The position numbers and the translations under genes were made by a program. DNA of 64,000 bases from Morinoia aosen (taxonomy: Eukaryota > Arthropoda > Malacostraca > Amphipoda > Talitridae): NCBI GenBank assembly GCA_030386875.1, contig CM059563.1, forward strand, positions 15,580,001 to 15,644,000, given 5' to 3'. The notes under the pieces are model-generated. The model worked only from the letters and a program-made list of their open reading frames with translations, made no database searches and had not been told where the DNA came from. Positions 51,253 through 61,050 of the stretch are shown piece by piece. Positions within the stretch are counted from its first letter, which is position 1. The number at the start of each line of letters is the position of its first letter.

Positions 51253-51877
51253 CCATCTACAAGAATTTCCCAATACTAATTATTTCAAAGTATAAATTTC
51301 AATCTCCAAAAAAATACCTCGGAACCCATAATTCTTAAGCAGGACACAACACTTCACTATTAAAGTATTCTCCTGTAATTAGGAAAACAAGATATACCCA
51401 AGAAACCACAGCAATCAATTTGAAATATAATTAACACATTCAGCGCGTTTCCACGGTTGTTAAAGGTTGGTTGGTTAGGTTGTAAGTAGCAGAGCTGGAA
51501 AATCGACTTTACTGCTCCATATGAAATATGACAATATAATCAATAAAGATATATGACAATATAATCGCACGATAGCATTTCACCTCGTATGATAACAGTT
51601 ATTCATTGAACCGGTCGGGAAACAAATGAAATGTCTGTAATTTATATCAGAACATGAATTAGAAATTTACTGATTGGGACACATATGGCCCAATACGCGA
51701 CAAACGTGTTAATAGCTACGATAGAAACGACAAATTCTTCATAGGATATGTCGGTTACTGCTCCACAAAAGCATATTACTTACATGAAGTAGTATGCTTC
51801 TTTGTACTACTTGATAGAAACATAGCATGCAGGGTGACTTTTTATTCTGAGCTTGTGTTTCTTCCTTCTTTCGGTAG

Positions 51878-51953
51878 GTGACGCGTACAACTACAGGGCA
51901 GGAGCAGCTGCGGTTGCCTGCCGGTCTCGCAGGAAGAAGCGGCGCCGACACAG
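51878..51953 (+). CDS. Vsx: Vsx-like gene, coding exon 2 (basic linker into homeodomain)
   Basis: A 76-bp exon too short to stand out as an open frame. It follows a strong pyrimidine-rich acceptor (TTCTTCCTTCTTTCGGTAG) and ends at CACAG/GTGCGT (GT at 51954). It enters with two bases (GT) that complete the Gly codon opened by exon 1, then gives 24 residues starting DAYNY and ending RRKKRRRH, and leaves with AG, the first two bases of homeodomain Arg5. Basic residues leading into RRHR before TIFTS are typical of Vsx proteins, where this stretch is part of the nuclear localisation signal and the homeodomain N-terminal arm. A possible inner acceptor at 51896 would put the exon in the wrong frame, so 51877 is the better site. 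Confidence 0.85.
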
Positions 51954-54070
51954 GTGCGTGAGGCGAGAAATGGACGGAAAGTAACTAGCTTGTACTCAAT
52001 GAATACCCATTACTTCGTCCTATACTGGATCATAGGATCATACCTTTCTTTTTGTAATGTGTATGCATTGATTATGACCTTTCTAGCTCATGTCTCGCAG
52101 CCTCCCCAAGTGAGTCTGATATAAAATAACGCACTGCTGAACCCGTGAACATTTGGAATAAGAGATTGTTTGGAATGAGTAAGCCGAGCTTGTACTCCAT
52201 GCCAGTGACGAATACTATCAATCTATTCTCTGTCAAGGGGTATGAGGTCATGTAATAAAATTAATACGAAGGTATCATTGCAAATTGTAAAAACACAGTG
52301 TACCCGATATGGGTGTTTTTCGCTTCGTTCTGGGTCATTATTTGTTGCAATTAACTCGCTGTTTGGGAAGCATCTTTCAAATTTCACACGGACCACTTTT
52401 TACGCAAAACCCACCCACATTTTCTTGCGCAAAATTACAGCACATTTCAGCTCGGAGTTGTTAAAATTTAGTCTACAACGTAAAAATGGAAATATTAATA
52501 AATGCAGTAGTCAAGATGAAGCAGCAAATTTGCAGACGATGCTCGTTGACCGACTTTCATACTTTATAAGAATAAAAATTTAAAACATGAATATTTCATT
52601 CAAGTTAAGATACAAGCGAAATAAATTCCGCCAAGAATTGTGAAGCAAAGATTGAGAAAAAAACTTCACTCCGTAATTAACTCACTCCCGCAATAACTCC
52701 ATATTATTTTCTCTGGGTTGGAAAATGAGTCTGCATGCTTTAGCGTTTAAAATATCACATTAACTCCGTTTTGAAAACATTATCGGGATTTAATACTCTA
52801 AGTATCTAAGTATCTATTTTTATCTATACATATTGAAACGTCATTTCAGAGCCTTCTCACTACCATCCAATTGAGGTACGAAGCGCTTACAGACAGATCT
52901 AAAACTCGTCACCGAAGCGGTTATGCACGCGTACCTGTGATACGAGACGAAACTCAGACCAGCAAGTGAGGTAGAGCCAGAATAAAGAAGCAGTCCCTCA
53001 AGTCACCGTCCTGCCCTCGTGGCTGGGCGCAATTGCGCGGCAACTTTAAACAAATGGAGGCCTCGCTGCCGCGTCGTTAGCCACGTCTCCTAATTGAGTT
53101 AGGCAGATGAGCAGCGACGTGACAGTTGCTGCCATGAGCGTTTTTGTCTCTATTGAATTAGAGGGTTTTACTCGCCTCCTTCCCCGCCTGCCGCCATCTC
53201 CAGACATCGCTCAAAGAGGCGTCTAGAGGATGCACAGGCGGCTTGCCAAGCCCGTGCATTATATGTGGCTGGGCTGGAGTGTGTTGTGTGGGTAACGTTC
53301 CTCACGAGCGAAAGATGTGGATCTCAGTAACTAGCTCTGAATTCACATCGCTGAGGTTTATTTTGTAAGGAAAATCTAGACTGCAATTGGCGACAGTATG
53401 TGAAAGGGATGAGATAGGCAAAAGTTCAATAAAAATACGGAAAAAAAGTCTTCGCTAAAACAGCTGAGTTAAATTCCTCCGGATAAACACTAACATTAAA
53501 AGTATTACAATTTTGTTCATCATTTATACACATGCTATAAATTTTAGAAAGCTAGGTTTTCACATTTTTTTTCAGACTAGCAACTTAATTCATGTTTTTT
53601 TTTCAACCGTTCGATATTACGTGAGAACTTTCACACCACTTTTTTAATGATTTCGTTAATTTGCATTTCCGTGCTAATACATAGGCAAATTTATCTACCA
53701 TGTTTCGCTAGCTCCTGTTTACCCAAGTAGTATATTGTAACTTTTTACCTCCAAGTTCTACTCCTGACATTAATTTAATATTTAACTTTTCCATGAAACA
53801 ATAAGAACATCATTTAAGCTTCCGCCATACTCTATTGACTGAATTCAAATGATTTGAGGAGCCCTAAAAGTAATTTTTTCAGTAACAACATGCTGGAATA
53901 GAATTGCTCAATATCATCTTTTCCTTTGCTCAGTCTCCAAATTCAATTAGAACTCTTAAACAATTAGAGTTAACGATAATATTTAATTTTACGAACACAA
54001 ACATCGCTGGAGTGAATTTTTTTAGCATAACCACCTTTCATAAGCTCTTTTTATAAGCTCATAAGCTCCC
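51954..54070 (+). other. Intron 2, up to the 52-bp repeat
   Basis: No exon seen. The word AGCTTGTACTC(A/C)ATG occurs at about 51987 and 52187, and GTCTCGCAG occurs in exon 2 (51924) and again at about 52093, in the same order; this may be a faint local duplication of the exon 2 region. A GC-rich segment lies at 52960-53290. Confidence 0.5.
52960..53290. promoter_or_regulatory. GC-rich segment in intron 2, possible enhancer
   Basis: Raised GC with CTAATTGAG (53090-53098), TGACAGTTG (53120-53128; a TGACAG Meis/Hth-type site overlapping an E-box), TATTGAATTAG and TTTAAACAAATGG. It lies between exons 2 and 3. Motifs are seen directly; regulatory role is inferred. Confidence 0.25.
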
Positions 54071-54336
54071 AAAGGTTCTGTATTATAGTCTTAAAGTTAA
54101 AAGAGAATGCTGATGCACTGCTGCGCAGGGGTTCAGTATCATAGTCTTTTAATAGTGAATGCTTATGCCCAGTTGCACAGGGGTTCAGTATCATGATCTT
54201 TTAATAATGAATGCTTACGCCCGGTTGCACAGGGGTTCAGTATTATAGTGTTTTAATAGTGAATGCTTATACGCTGCTGCACAGGGGTTCAGTATTATAG
54301 TCTTTTAATAGTGAATGCTTATACCCGGCTGCACAG
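54071..54336 (+). repeat. 52-bp tandem repeat ending exactly at the homeobox 3' splice site
   Basis: Four near-identical 52-bp units end in G(C)ACAG at 54180, 54232, 54284 and 54336. A more diverged unit (54071-54128) ends in GCGCAG at 54128. Each unit carries the words GGTTCAGTAT, CTTTTAATA and GAATGCTTA before the terminal CAG/G. The last CAG is the acceptor of the homeobox exon, so the splice-site context has been copied five times within the last 270 bases of intron 2. Confidence 0.93.
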
Positions 54337-54460
54337 GACGATCTTCACATCCTCACAACTACAGGAGCTGGACCGCGCCTTCAAAGACGCCCACTACCCT
54401 GACGTCGGCGCACGGGAGACGCTCTCCCTCAAGCTCGACCTGCCAGAAGACCGCATTCAG
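54337..54460 (+). CDS. Vsx: Vsx-like gene, coding exon 3 (homeobox, residues 6-46)
   Basis: A 124-bp exon that completes Arg5 and codes for homeodomain residues 6-46: TIFTS at the start, then AHYPDV and LPEDRIQ at the end. The core residues Leu16, Phe20, Arg31 and Leu40 are all present. The combination HRTIFTS, AHYPDV, LSLK and DLPEDRIQ is diagnostic of Vsx/Chx10 rather than Unc-4, Otx, Gsc or Dmbx. The acceptor is GCTGCACAG/G (AG at 54335-54336) and the donor is CAG/GTGAGC at 54461, in phase 0 between residues 46 and 47, a classic paired-class intron position. Helix 3, including Gln50, must be in the next exon, which is not in view. Odd features: a 52-bp tandem repeat touches the acceptor, and a decayed copy of the last codons and donor lies at 54565-54603. 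Confidence 0.93.
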
Positions 54461-54564
54461 GTGAGCCGTTATTTTTGTGCTGTTATGGCATATACTACAC
54501 CTGCTCCTACACATTACGAATTTGCGGTGTGTGTGAAATTTAGCTACCAGGAAGCGTGTCGCTG

Positions 54565-54603
54565 CTCTAGCTAGACTTCCCAAAAGACTGTATTCAGGAG
54601 AGC
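54565..54603 (+). pseudogene. Decayed duplicate of the 3' end of the homeobox exon and its donor
   Basis: Aligned without gaps to 54428-54466, 31 of 39 bases match, at an offset of 137 bp. In the exon frame the real sequence ends [10 protein letters not shown], while the copy reads [13 protein letters not shown]. The donor CAG/GTGAGC has become CAGGAGAGC, so it cannot be spliced as a donor. Weaker similarity runs on both sides (GGAAGCGTGT at 54550, GGGAGTGTGA at 54691), which suggests a degenerate repeat of about 140 bp starting inside the exon. It lies in intron 3 and is non-functional as coding sequence. Confidence 0.7.
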
Positions 54604-55146
54604 TAGGAGGCTGTTTTTTGCAATTTTTGTTACTGGTACTTGACACGTTTCAATCTGAATCAAATTCAAATGTTTGGAGTTTACGTTCCAGGGAGTGTGA
54701 TGCTCTCCGGCATAAAGTAAAACACAATGACTGATTCTACATTAAAAAACTTCAATCACGAAAGATTTGGCCCAATACCTATAGTACGTTCATAAATCCA
54801 TCACTAATTACTCTTGACAACTGATAACGCGTTTTTTTCAATTTAAGCGCTCTGAAATAAGGTATACATATGTGCTGCTATTAATGTCGGTCAGAGCTTT
54901 CTCTCTCCAACGAACGTACGGTAGTTAACTTCACAGAACGCATGGACGAGTTGTTGATAAAATATAATTATCTACAACGCCTTTTTTATCTATACATATT
55001 GAAACAGACAATCAACATTCCCTATCACGTCTACCTAACAAATACGAAACTTTATACACATTTTCTCATCCACCATTGAAGAGTTAAATTTCAAATTAAA
55101 GAAAGTGAACAATATGAAGCACACCCTACTTGAATTTTGACGATAA

Positions 55147-55400
55147 CTTCTTACACTAAAACGTTTATCGTTCAGAAAAATGTATTTTTTTAAATATTGC
55201 TGCTTAAAATTTGTTCACAGTGCATATGCTTTGCGCACATACGGGACTCTACTTGTATTATGGCGTAAATTGCTCACACTGAAAGCTTATCGCTCATGAA
55301 AATAGATTTATCATTAAAATATGGCTGCTTTGCTGGCAGTGTATATGCTTTGCGCCCACCCGCATCCGCCGATGGAATAATTGACCACACTAAGTCTCAC
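55147..55400. repeat. Diverged tandem duplication, period about 121 bp
   Basis: TTCTTACACTAAAACGTTTATCG (start about 55149) and TTGCTCACACTGAAAGCTTAT (about 55270) begin two units; both continue with a GTGCATATGCTTTGCGC-like block. The start of a third unit may be at 55381 (TTGACCACACTAAG). Confidence 0.65.
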
Positions 55401-55650
55401 ACAGGGCCGTAACAACGCAGTTACCAGCTCCACGGTCTCATTACGTTCTCGCAACGCCCGCGCCGCGCTTCATTTCGGCCGAACATCCGCGGCACTCCGG
55501 CGATACTGACGAGATGCCTACCTAATTCTCATCCTTGGGAGGACGAATAGATGCTCCTAAAGCCTCGCTAAGGTGTTAATCGTGCTCTCTAATTGCGCAT
55601 TAACTGATCTTTACTTGTAATTGATTGTGAGGCGATGCGTTCCTTGTAGG
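55400..55650. promoter_or_regulatory. Homeodomain-site-rich element in intron 3
   Basis: A GC-rich start followed by a cluster of TAAT-type sites: GTTAATCG, TAATTGCGCATTA (55590-55602, inverted TAAT/ATTA half-sites around GCGC) and TAATTGATTG (55619-55628). Paired-class homeodomains bind such spaced half-sites as dimers (established); use here is inferred. Confidence 0.3.
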
Positions 55651-55929
55651 TAAAATTAACCCCGGTGAAAGAAAGTTTAATGAAACGATAACATAAGTCA
55701 TTTAAAATTGAGCATGAGCTTGAATAGTAATCATTAAATGTATTTTCCTCAACATGTGACACAACTAATTTTGTGAATTTCCTCGATACATTATTCTGTT
55801 TCTGCAGTTTATGTTTGCGGTAAATCAGTTCTAGCCTTAATTAGCTACTCGAATCTCAACATCGGTTACTTGTTTTTAACATGGTGTTTTTTCCCAATTT
55901 CCTATCACTAGACAACAAAGAACACATAG

Positions 55930-56110
55930 TTTTAGACGAGGTTCCCCCAGCGCAGTAGAGCAATGGAGCACCTCCTGCAAAAGCAACCCATGAGCATTGG
56001 CGCCGCCGTACGGCTCTCTCTCCTTAATTTGGCCTTAAGACGCGTGCTCGGAGGCGGCCATTAACACTCAAATTGGTCATTGTGCTTACGCCTCACATGA
56101 CACTACTGCG
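55930..56110. promoter_or_regulatory. GC-rich segment, possible conserved element
   Basis: Raised GC with GGAGCACCTCC, GGCGCCGCC, CCATTAACAC and TCATTGTGC (SOX-like). No coding potential seen. Weak candidate. Confidence 0.2.
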
Positions 56111-56246
56111 CTTCAAGTCATTCCTGCCATTCCAGCTCATGTCTGTAATTTCAAGTGATTCCTACCACCCCCACTTGCCTGCCTTTAATTCCAAGTGATT
56201 CCTACCGTCCTCAACTTGCCTTTAATTCCAAGAGATTATCGTCCCC
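56111..56246. repeat. 38-40-bp tandem repeat with CAAGTG sites
   Basis: Units start at 56111, 56149, 56189 and 56226 with TTCCAAGTGATTCCTACC-like sequence; the middle two also contain CCACTTGCC or CAACTTGCC. CAAGTG and CACTTG are the core of NK2-type homeodomain sites and also E-box-like. Confidence 0.8.
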
Positions 56247-56667
56247 GTTATGTCAAGCAGTTCAGGCTTAGTCCAATATGAGAGAGTTGTGAGGCGCGCT
56301 CCTTGTTTGTATTAGCCGTTGTTACAGTGACGCATGAAAATGCGGATTGTCCTTTATAGAGTATGATACATTACAACACTAATTAACTATAGCTACATAT
56401 TTTTGAAAGTGGGCTTCCCAAGGTTCGTGAAATTGTGTACAACTGAGCGCTCTTATTTAGGATCGTAATAGCCCTCATGCTCATATAAGCTTATGTTGTA
56501 CATGTTGGGCCAAAATGGCTCTATGATGCTCTAACAATCTATTGCAAGTTGAGCCATTGTTACTTCTAGGATTTCATTTTCTCAAAAATTAATCTTATCC
56601 TTTACCGTTTTTACTCTTTCGTTGTAGTTCACCGGTTTTTAACCTGATGTGAACTACATTTAACCTG

Positions 56668-56769
56668 GTTCGACGTTCTCAAAATCACCAAGGACTGTCA
56701 TTTAAGTGACCGTCCTCGAACTTCTCTCATCACAAGATTATCAAAGACTTGAACTTGCCACCATTCAAG
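56668..56769 (-). repeat. Interspersed repeat family B, copy 1
   Basis: About 100 bp shared with 60949-61050 in the same orientation: GTTCGACGTTCTCAAAAT, then GTGACCGTCCTCGAACTTCT, AAGATTATCAAAGAC and CCATTCAAG. On the minus strand both copies keep one open frame ending in a stop after GRSL(K/R), but most differences change the amino acid, so no selection on protein is evident. No target duplication found. Confidence 0.7.
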
Positions 56770-58762
56770 CTTTTTATAGGATGACAGATCGAATGGCGAT
56801 CTACCGGAGTTCATAAAGCATTGGAAAGTATTGGAAACGCATGCCACGAACTTAAAGACATTGGCTACCATTCGCATGTAGCCTCCATTTGAGAATATTG
56901 TGCAGAAACAAAATATTCTAATTATCTCGCACCATAAATATAGAAACATAAGCACTGATTGAAAGCGCACTCTCGTATAGCCTTTGCACTCACTCTCACG
57001 GCGGGGTACAACGCGTCAACCCAGCGAAATTGAAAACAAACGGTACATGCACAACCTCGCTCAGAGAACAGCAAATCAGAGAAGGTCAGGGCACAACCTG
57101 GCCAAGAGAAGATAATTAAATAATTTTGTCCACCAGTGACAAAATGGTATGGTTTTGAATTATCCGCTGTCGTCAAAATCATCACAGTTAAACGTGCAAC
57201 ATATTTTAGTCGACTGGACTTTTTCAGTCAGGTAAAATCGAGTTTAGCACCATTGCACTATGGCAGCAAAATTTGACTTGCTTCTTTATGGATTCATGAA
57301 ATCATTTGTATTTCATCTCGTAAAAATATTTTATCCACTGTGATGAAATGTAAATAGTGGGATTCTATAGAAAGGTATGGAAATAACTGCTAGGATTACC
57401 CTCTTTGACGTCCAATTCTGCATCATAGACTAGTTCAATTTTGAGAGACGTAGGATGGGGAGAAGAAATTGCATCCGCACAAAAGCAATAGACGACTCTA
57501 CCATACATGCCCCAGTTCATCCCTTCATGGAGCCGGAGCGACGCACAGAGGAGCACCAGCAATCATTAGGATGCAAGAGAGGCCAGCAAATTACAGGGGC
57601 TTCAACCGAACAAGCGGTCGCGTCCACCGAAATTAACAGAAAGGCTAGCCAGGGACTGTCCAATAAAGCATCATGGTGCGTGCCGACCCCAATACTTGCG
57701 TTCAAATTACCAAGTGAAACGGACTGGTCAAGCCTACGAGCTTTAATTGAGTTTGTTCCTTGAGAGCCCGTCGGCAATCTAGTGCTGGGTGGTGAGCGCG
57801 TATTCGCATGCAGAATCCCAGGGATGTTAGCTCGCCAGTGGGAGACGGAATATTCTTGAGCTCAGATATTCCCTTCGAATCGAGTGGGTTGCACAGGCAT
57901 TGACGCGATTCAAACTTCAAGTGACGGTCTTCTTGAATTATTAGAAGAGCGTTCTTTAGATTCAAATTACCAGGTACACGTACGCACTTAAACTGACATT
58001 GTTGCGCACACGTGTTTCAACTTCGATCATCGATTTTATGTGTTTTAACTTCATGAAAATATTAGGTGTCCGTGCTACAACTTATACTATAGGCACGTCA
58101 TTTAATTAACAGTCGACCGATGTTCAACCTTACGCTACAAGAGCTTCCGAGTCGTTTACAATTCGACTATTTCAATTAATATTTTTTTCATTAGAACTAG
58201 TTTGTTTGCTAACATTCAAATGAAATGCGTCGGTTGCGAATAAGTATATTTTGGGAAATAGCATACTAGCTTTGCATGCAATATTTCTTGAACTGTATTC
58301 ATACAATACTACCATCAAAAATGTTCAAGAGAGGGAGGGTACATGGTTCCCATTCCCAAGGTTAGAAAAATTTTCAAAGATAAGAAGTCCTTGACCAATG
58401 AAGTGGCAAAGCTTCAGCCTTGCAAGCGTTTGCAGGGAAACATTGGAAGAGCTGGTGTAGGAACTTTCGTGCAAGATCTAAATTTCAGAGAGACTGGTTT
58501 AAATCTTAGAAAGGCGTGTTCGTGACACGTTACTTGCCTTTGGCGTTATCATTCTGCATTCAAAATTCATTCATGATGCACGATACGATGTACCATACGA
58601 TATGATTCACAGCATGATATTCAATGGTCTCATTTGCCTCATGTATACGCACTGTCAACGATATTTTCATAACATTTGTTATCGTGATACAGAAAGGTGA
58701 ATTGTAAGTGACGTTATCATGGTATGTATCTCAATGAGCCACATAGCTAGGTACATAAATAT

Positions 58763-58767
<5 letters not shown>

Positions 58768-58796
<29 letters not shown>
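58768..58796. repeat. TA dinucleotide microsatellite
   Basis: Uninterrupted TA repeats of nearly 30 bases. Confidence 0.9.
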
Positions 58797-58802
<6 letters not shown>

Positions 58803-60948
58803 GGGTGATTTGATTATAATATACGTCAACAGCACATGTCTATTTTCAGTAGCGTGATAATATTTGTCACCATGAGGTATACAGGTATACACATATGCTC
58901 GTATGTAGTATATGGTGTTGGTGATTCCATTGTAATTCATATCATCATGATATATACGAGAGTAGTTAGTGATTTTATTTTGTATTTGATCTCAATGAGT
59001 AGATTTTGTTAGTGTAGTTGACTGTAAACAATGCGATGGCACTGTGGTCTGTGATAGTACTCTGTAAAATATCACCGGCTGTGAAGGTGTCCCTGAACCT
59101 GATTTTTGTTCTTTTTTGACATGTGCTTTGTTACGTAGAAAGTTTCTATCAAAACGATCGTGAAAATCAGTTTACTTTTAATTATTTTATGTGAGAAGCG
59201 GTGTTTATTTCAACGTATTTTGCCACACACAGTATTTCTGTTTGGAAAAACAGTTGTTTTAAATACGATCATAAGGAGCAGAAAACTGCTGCAATACGCA
59301 CAGACTGGCAAGGGCTGTTATGTGCCTAATGAAGAGGTTTCAGATATGCAAGTCTGTAATTATAGCTAAAGTCCCAGAGTAATTTTGTAAATAAAATATA
59401 AAGTACTTAACAAAACCTTATGGAACGGCATTGGCATAGCTTTGCATAATTTGTGGTTTTACATACAAGTGAAAACATATTTCCTCCGCTTCAAATGTAC
59501 CCTTCAAATGTACTTCTTGCCCGTGAGAAGTTCATCCTTAACAATATTATTACCAGCTATTTCGGCAATACGTTTCACAAGCATTATATCTCTTTTTGAG
59601 TTTTTTCTCAGTGCATCTCCACGAGAACATGGGAGTCTTGTACGTAAAGTTTCTTATGAACAAAATTTGCACATTTACTATCTTCATAGTAAGGTTGAAA
59701 ACCAAACAAACCCTATAGCCTGCACTGTTTTTGGCGCACTTGAAAGTAAGAAAGAACTTCGTTCACTGCGAAGTATTTCAAAATTACGCCAGTTTTTGGC
59801 CCCTTTTTGCTGGACACAAAGCACCTTTCATTCGGTCGTGTAATGAGCTCCCACTCATTACAAGCTCCTTCTTCCCTCATTATCAGATGCTCAGGAAACT
59901 AATCCTGTAACAGGCTCACCTCAGAATCTAATCAATACTCACAAGGACAGGCGCCATGGAAAGCCATCGAGAACCTGAGTCTTGTTCAGAACCGTATTCT
60001 TGTCAAGAGGCAGTTCAGGCTCTCCTCGATAGCGCCGGCAACGGGCTCAGGACTTCATGGAATGAGGAAGTGTCTTTTGTGAGCAAGGTGTTGAGAACTG
60101 AAGTGTATGGCTCAATTCGGTGTTCGGAAAGTCTCTAGAATGGAAGAGCCTCAATCTCAAAGGAATTTTGCAACTTAATGCATAGAATGCAGTTATAAGT
60201 TTATTTCCAATAATAAATAAAATAACAAATATATTCACAACTGCGAATTTCATATTTTTATTTTATTGCATCATTTTAACAAAGTGAGCTTAAAGCAATG
60301 GATAAAAATGAAAGCTTCAACCTCGAAGTTCGGACGTTACCTTTTACGTGTTATTTTAGGCTCACCTGGCGTAATTAAAACATTTCTTTGAAAAAACAGA
60401 ACTCTCCAAAGTTTTTAACCTCGCTATTTTTGTTTTTGTTAGAGTTTAAAAATTTGATAACATCAACATTTGTACTTCCACCATCTTTGTGAAAATGTAT
60501 CACAGCGTAAACAGAGTACGAAATAAATGAGCGTAAGTTCAGTTGTGCTACAGCGAATGATTACTGAGTTAGCTCCTTCTGTACTCTTTTTATAGAAACA
60601 ATATTACCGCAATCATAACCAGCTGAGAGAGAGTTGCGTGCCTGTCGAATTATTAAAAAACGATTGGCTTGTGAAGCGCAAGACTAGGAAACAATTCTTG
60701 ATCTAATTTCAGCGTAAATTTTAGTAACACTTAAATTACTTTATTATTCACAGGAATGTTTGAGCATATGAAGAAATGTCCAATTTTTAACACTCTTTTA
60801 GATAATTTCCAATGGTATAAGACCTTAAGTTAAATTAGAAATAAACATGCATCTATTGATGAGCTGCGTCGCACGGGCATGTTAAAACCGGGGATAGTGA
60901 AGTAGCGCTATAGGTGCCAAAATTTGCGGCCTGTCACAATAGCGACTG

Positions 60949-61050
60949 TTCGACGTTCTCAAAATTACCCCAGACCGTCATCTAAGTGATCGTCCTTGAA
61001 CTTCTCTCACCCTAACATTATCAAAGACCTGAATTTGTCTCCATTCAAGA
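60949..61050 (-). repeat. Interspersed repeat family B, copy 2
   Basis: Second copy of the repeat at 56668-56769, with roughly 80% identity by eye. Homology stops sharply after CCATTCAAG at both loci. Confidence 0.7.

Larger units (their letters stand above)
43271..51877 (+). other. Intron 1, last part: non-coding
   Basis: No recognisable exon until exon 2 at 51878. It contains GC-rich segments at 43720-44235, 45655-45925 and 48640-49000, small tandem repeats at 44775-44857 and 45090-45265, a dinucleotide repeat at 46838-46876, a retroposon copy at 47238-47606, a hairpin at 51205-51252 and two copies of TTTAGCCGGTTGCAT-like sequence near 50937 and 51044. A minus-strand open frame at 43466-43951 (161 codons) shows nothing recognisable. 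Confidence 0.6.
30483..54460 (+). other. Vsx: Vsx/Chx10-like homeobox gene, partial (3 coding exons, 3' end missing)
   Basis: Gene model joining coding exons 30483-30876, 51878-51953 and 54337-54460. The joined frame stays open: exon 1 ends with a lone G, exon 2 supplies GT (Gly132), exon 2 ends with AG and exon 3 supplies G (Arg157). The partial product is 198 residues: N-terminal region with an octapeptide at 55-63, a basic linker, then homeodomain residues up to Gln46. Vsx proteins are nuclear transcription factors of retina, optic lobe and interneurons that bind TAATTA-type sites; this is family knowledge. I saw no VWFQNRR-coding exon between 54461 and 64000, so helix 3, the CVC domain and the stop codon should lie beyond the window. 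Homeodomain positions 11 (Ser), 29 (Gly) and 33 (Thr) differ from the Tyr, Tyr and Met usual in Vsx, so this could be a divergent paralogue. Confidence 0.85.

Noticed and set aside
59985-60010. GTTCAGAACCGT, which reads VQNR, as a possible homeodomain helix 3 exon
   Set aside because: No WF before it and no RRAKW after it; flanking codons do not fit a homeodomain.
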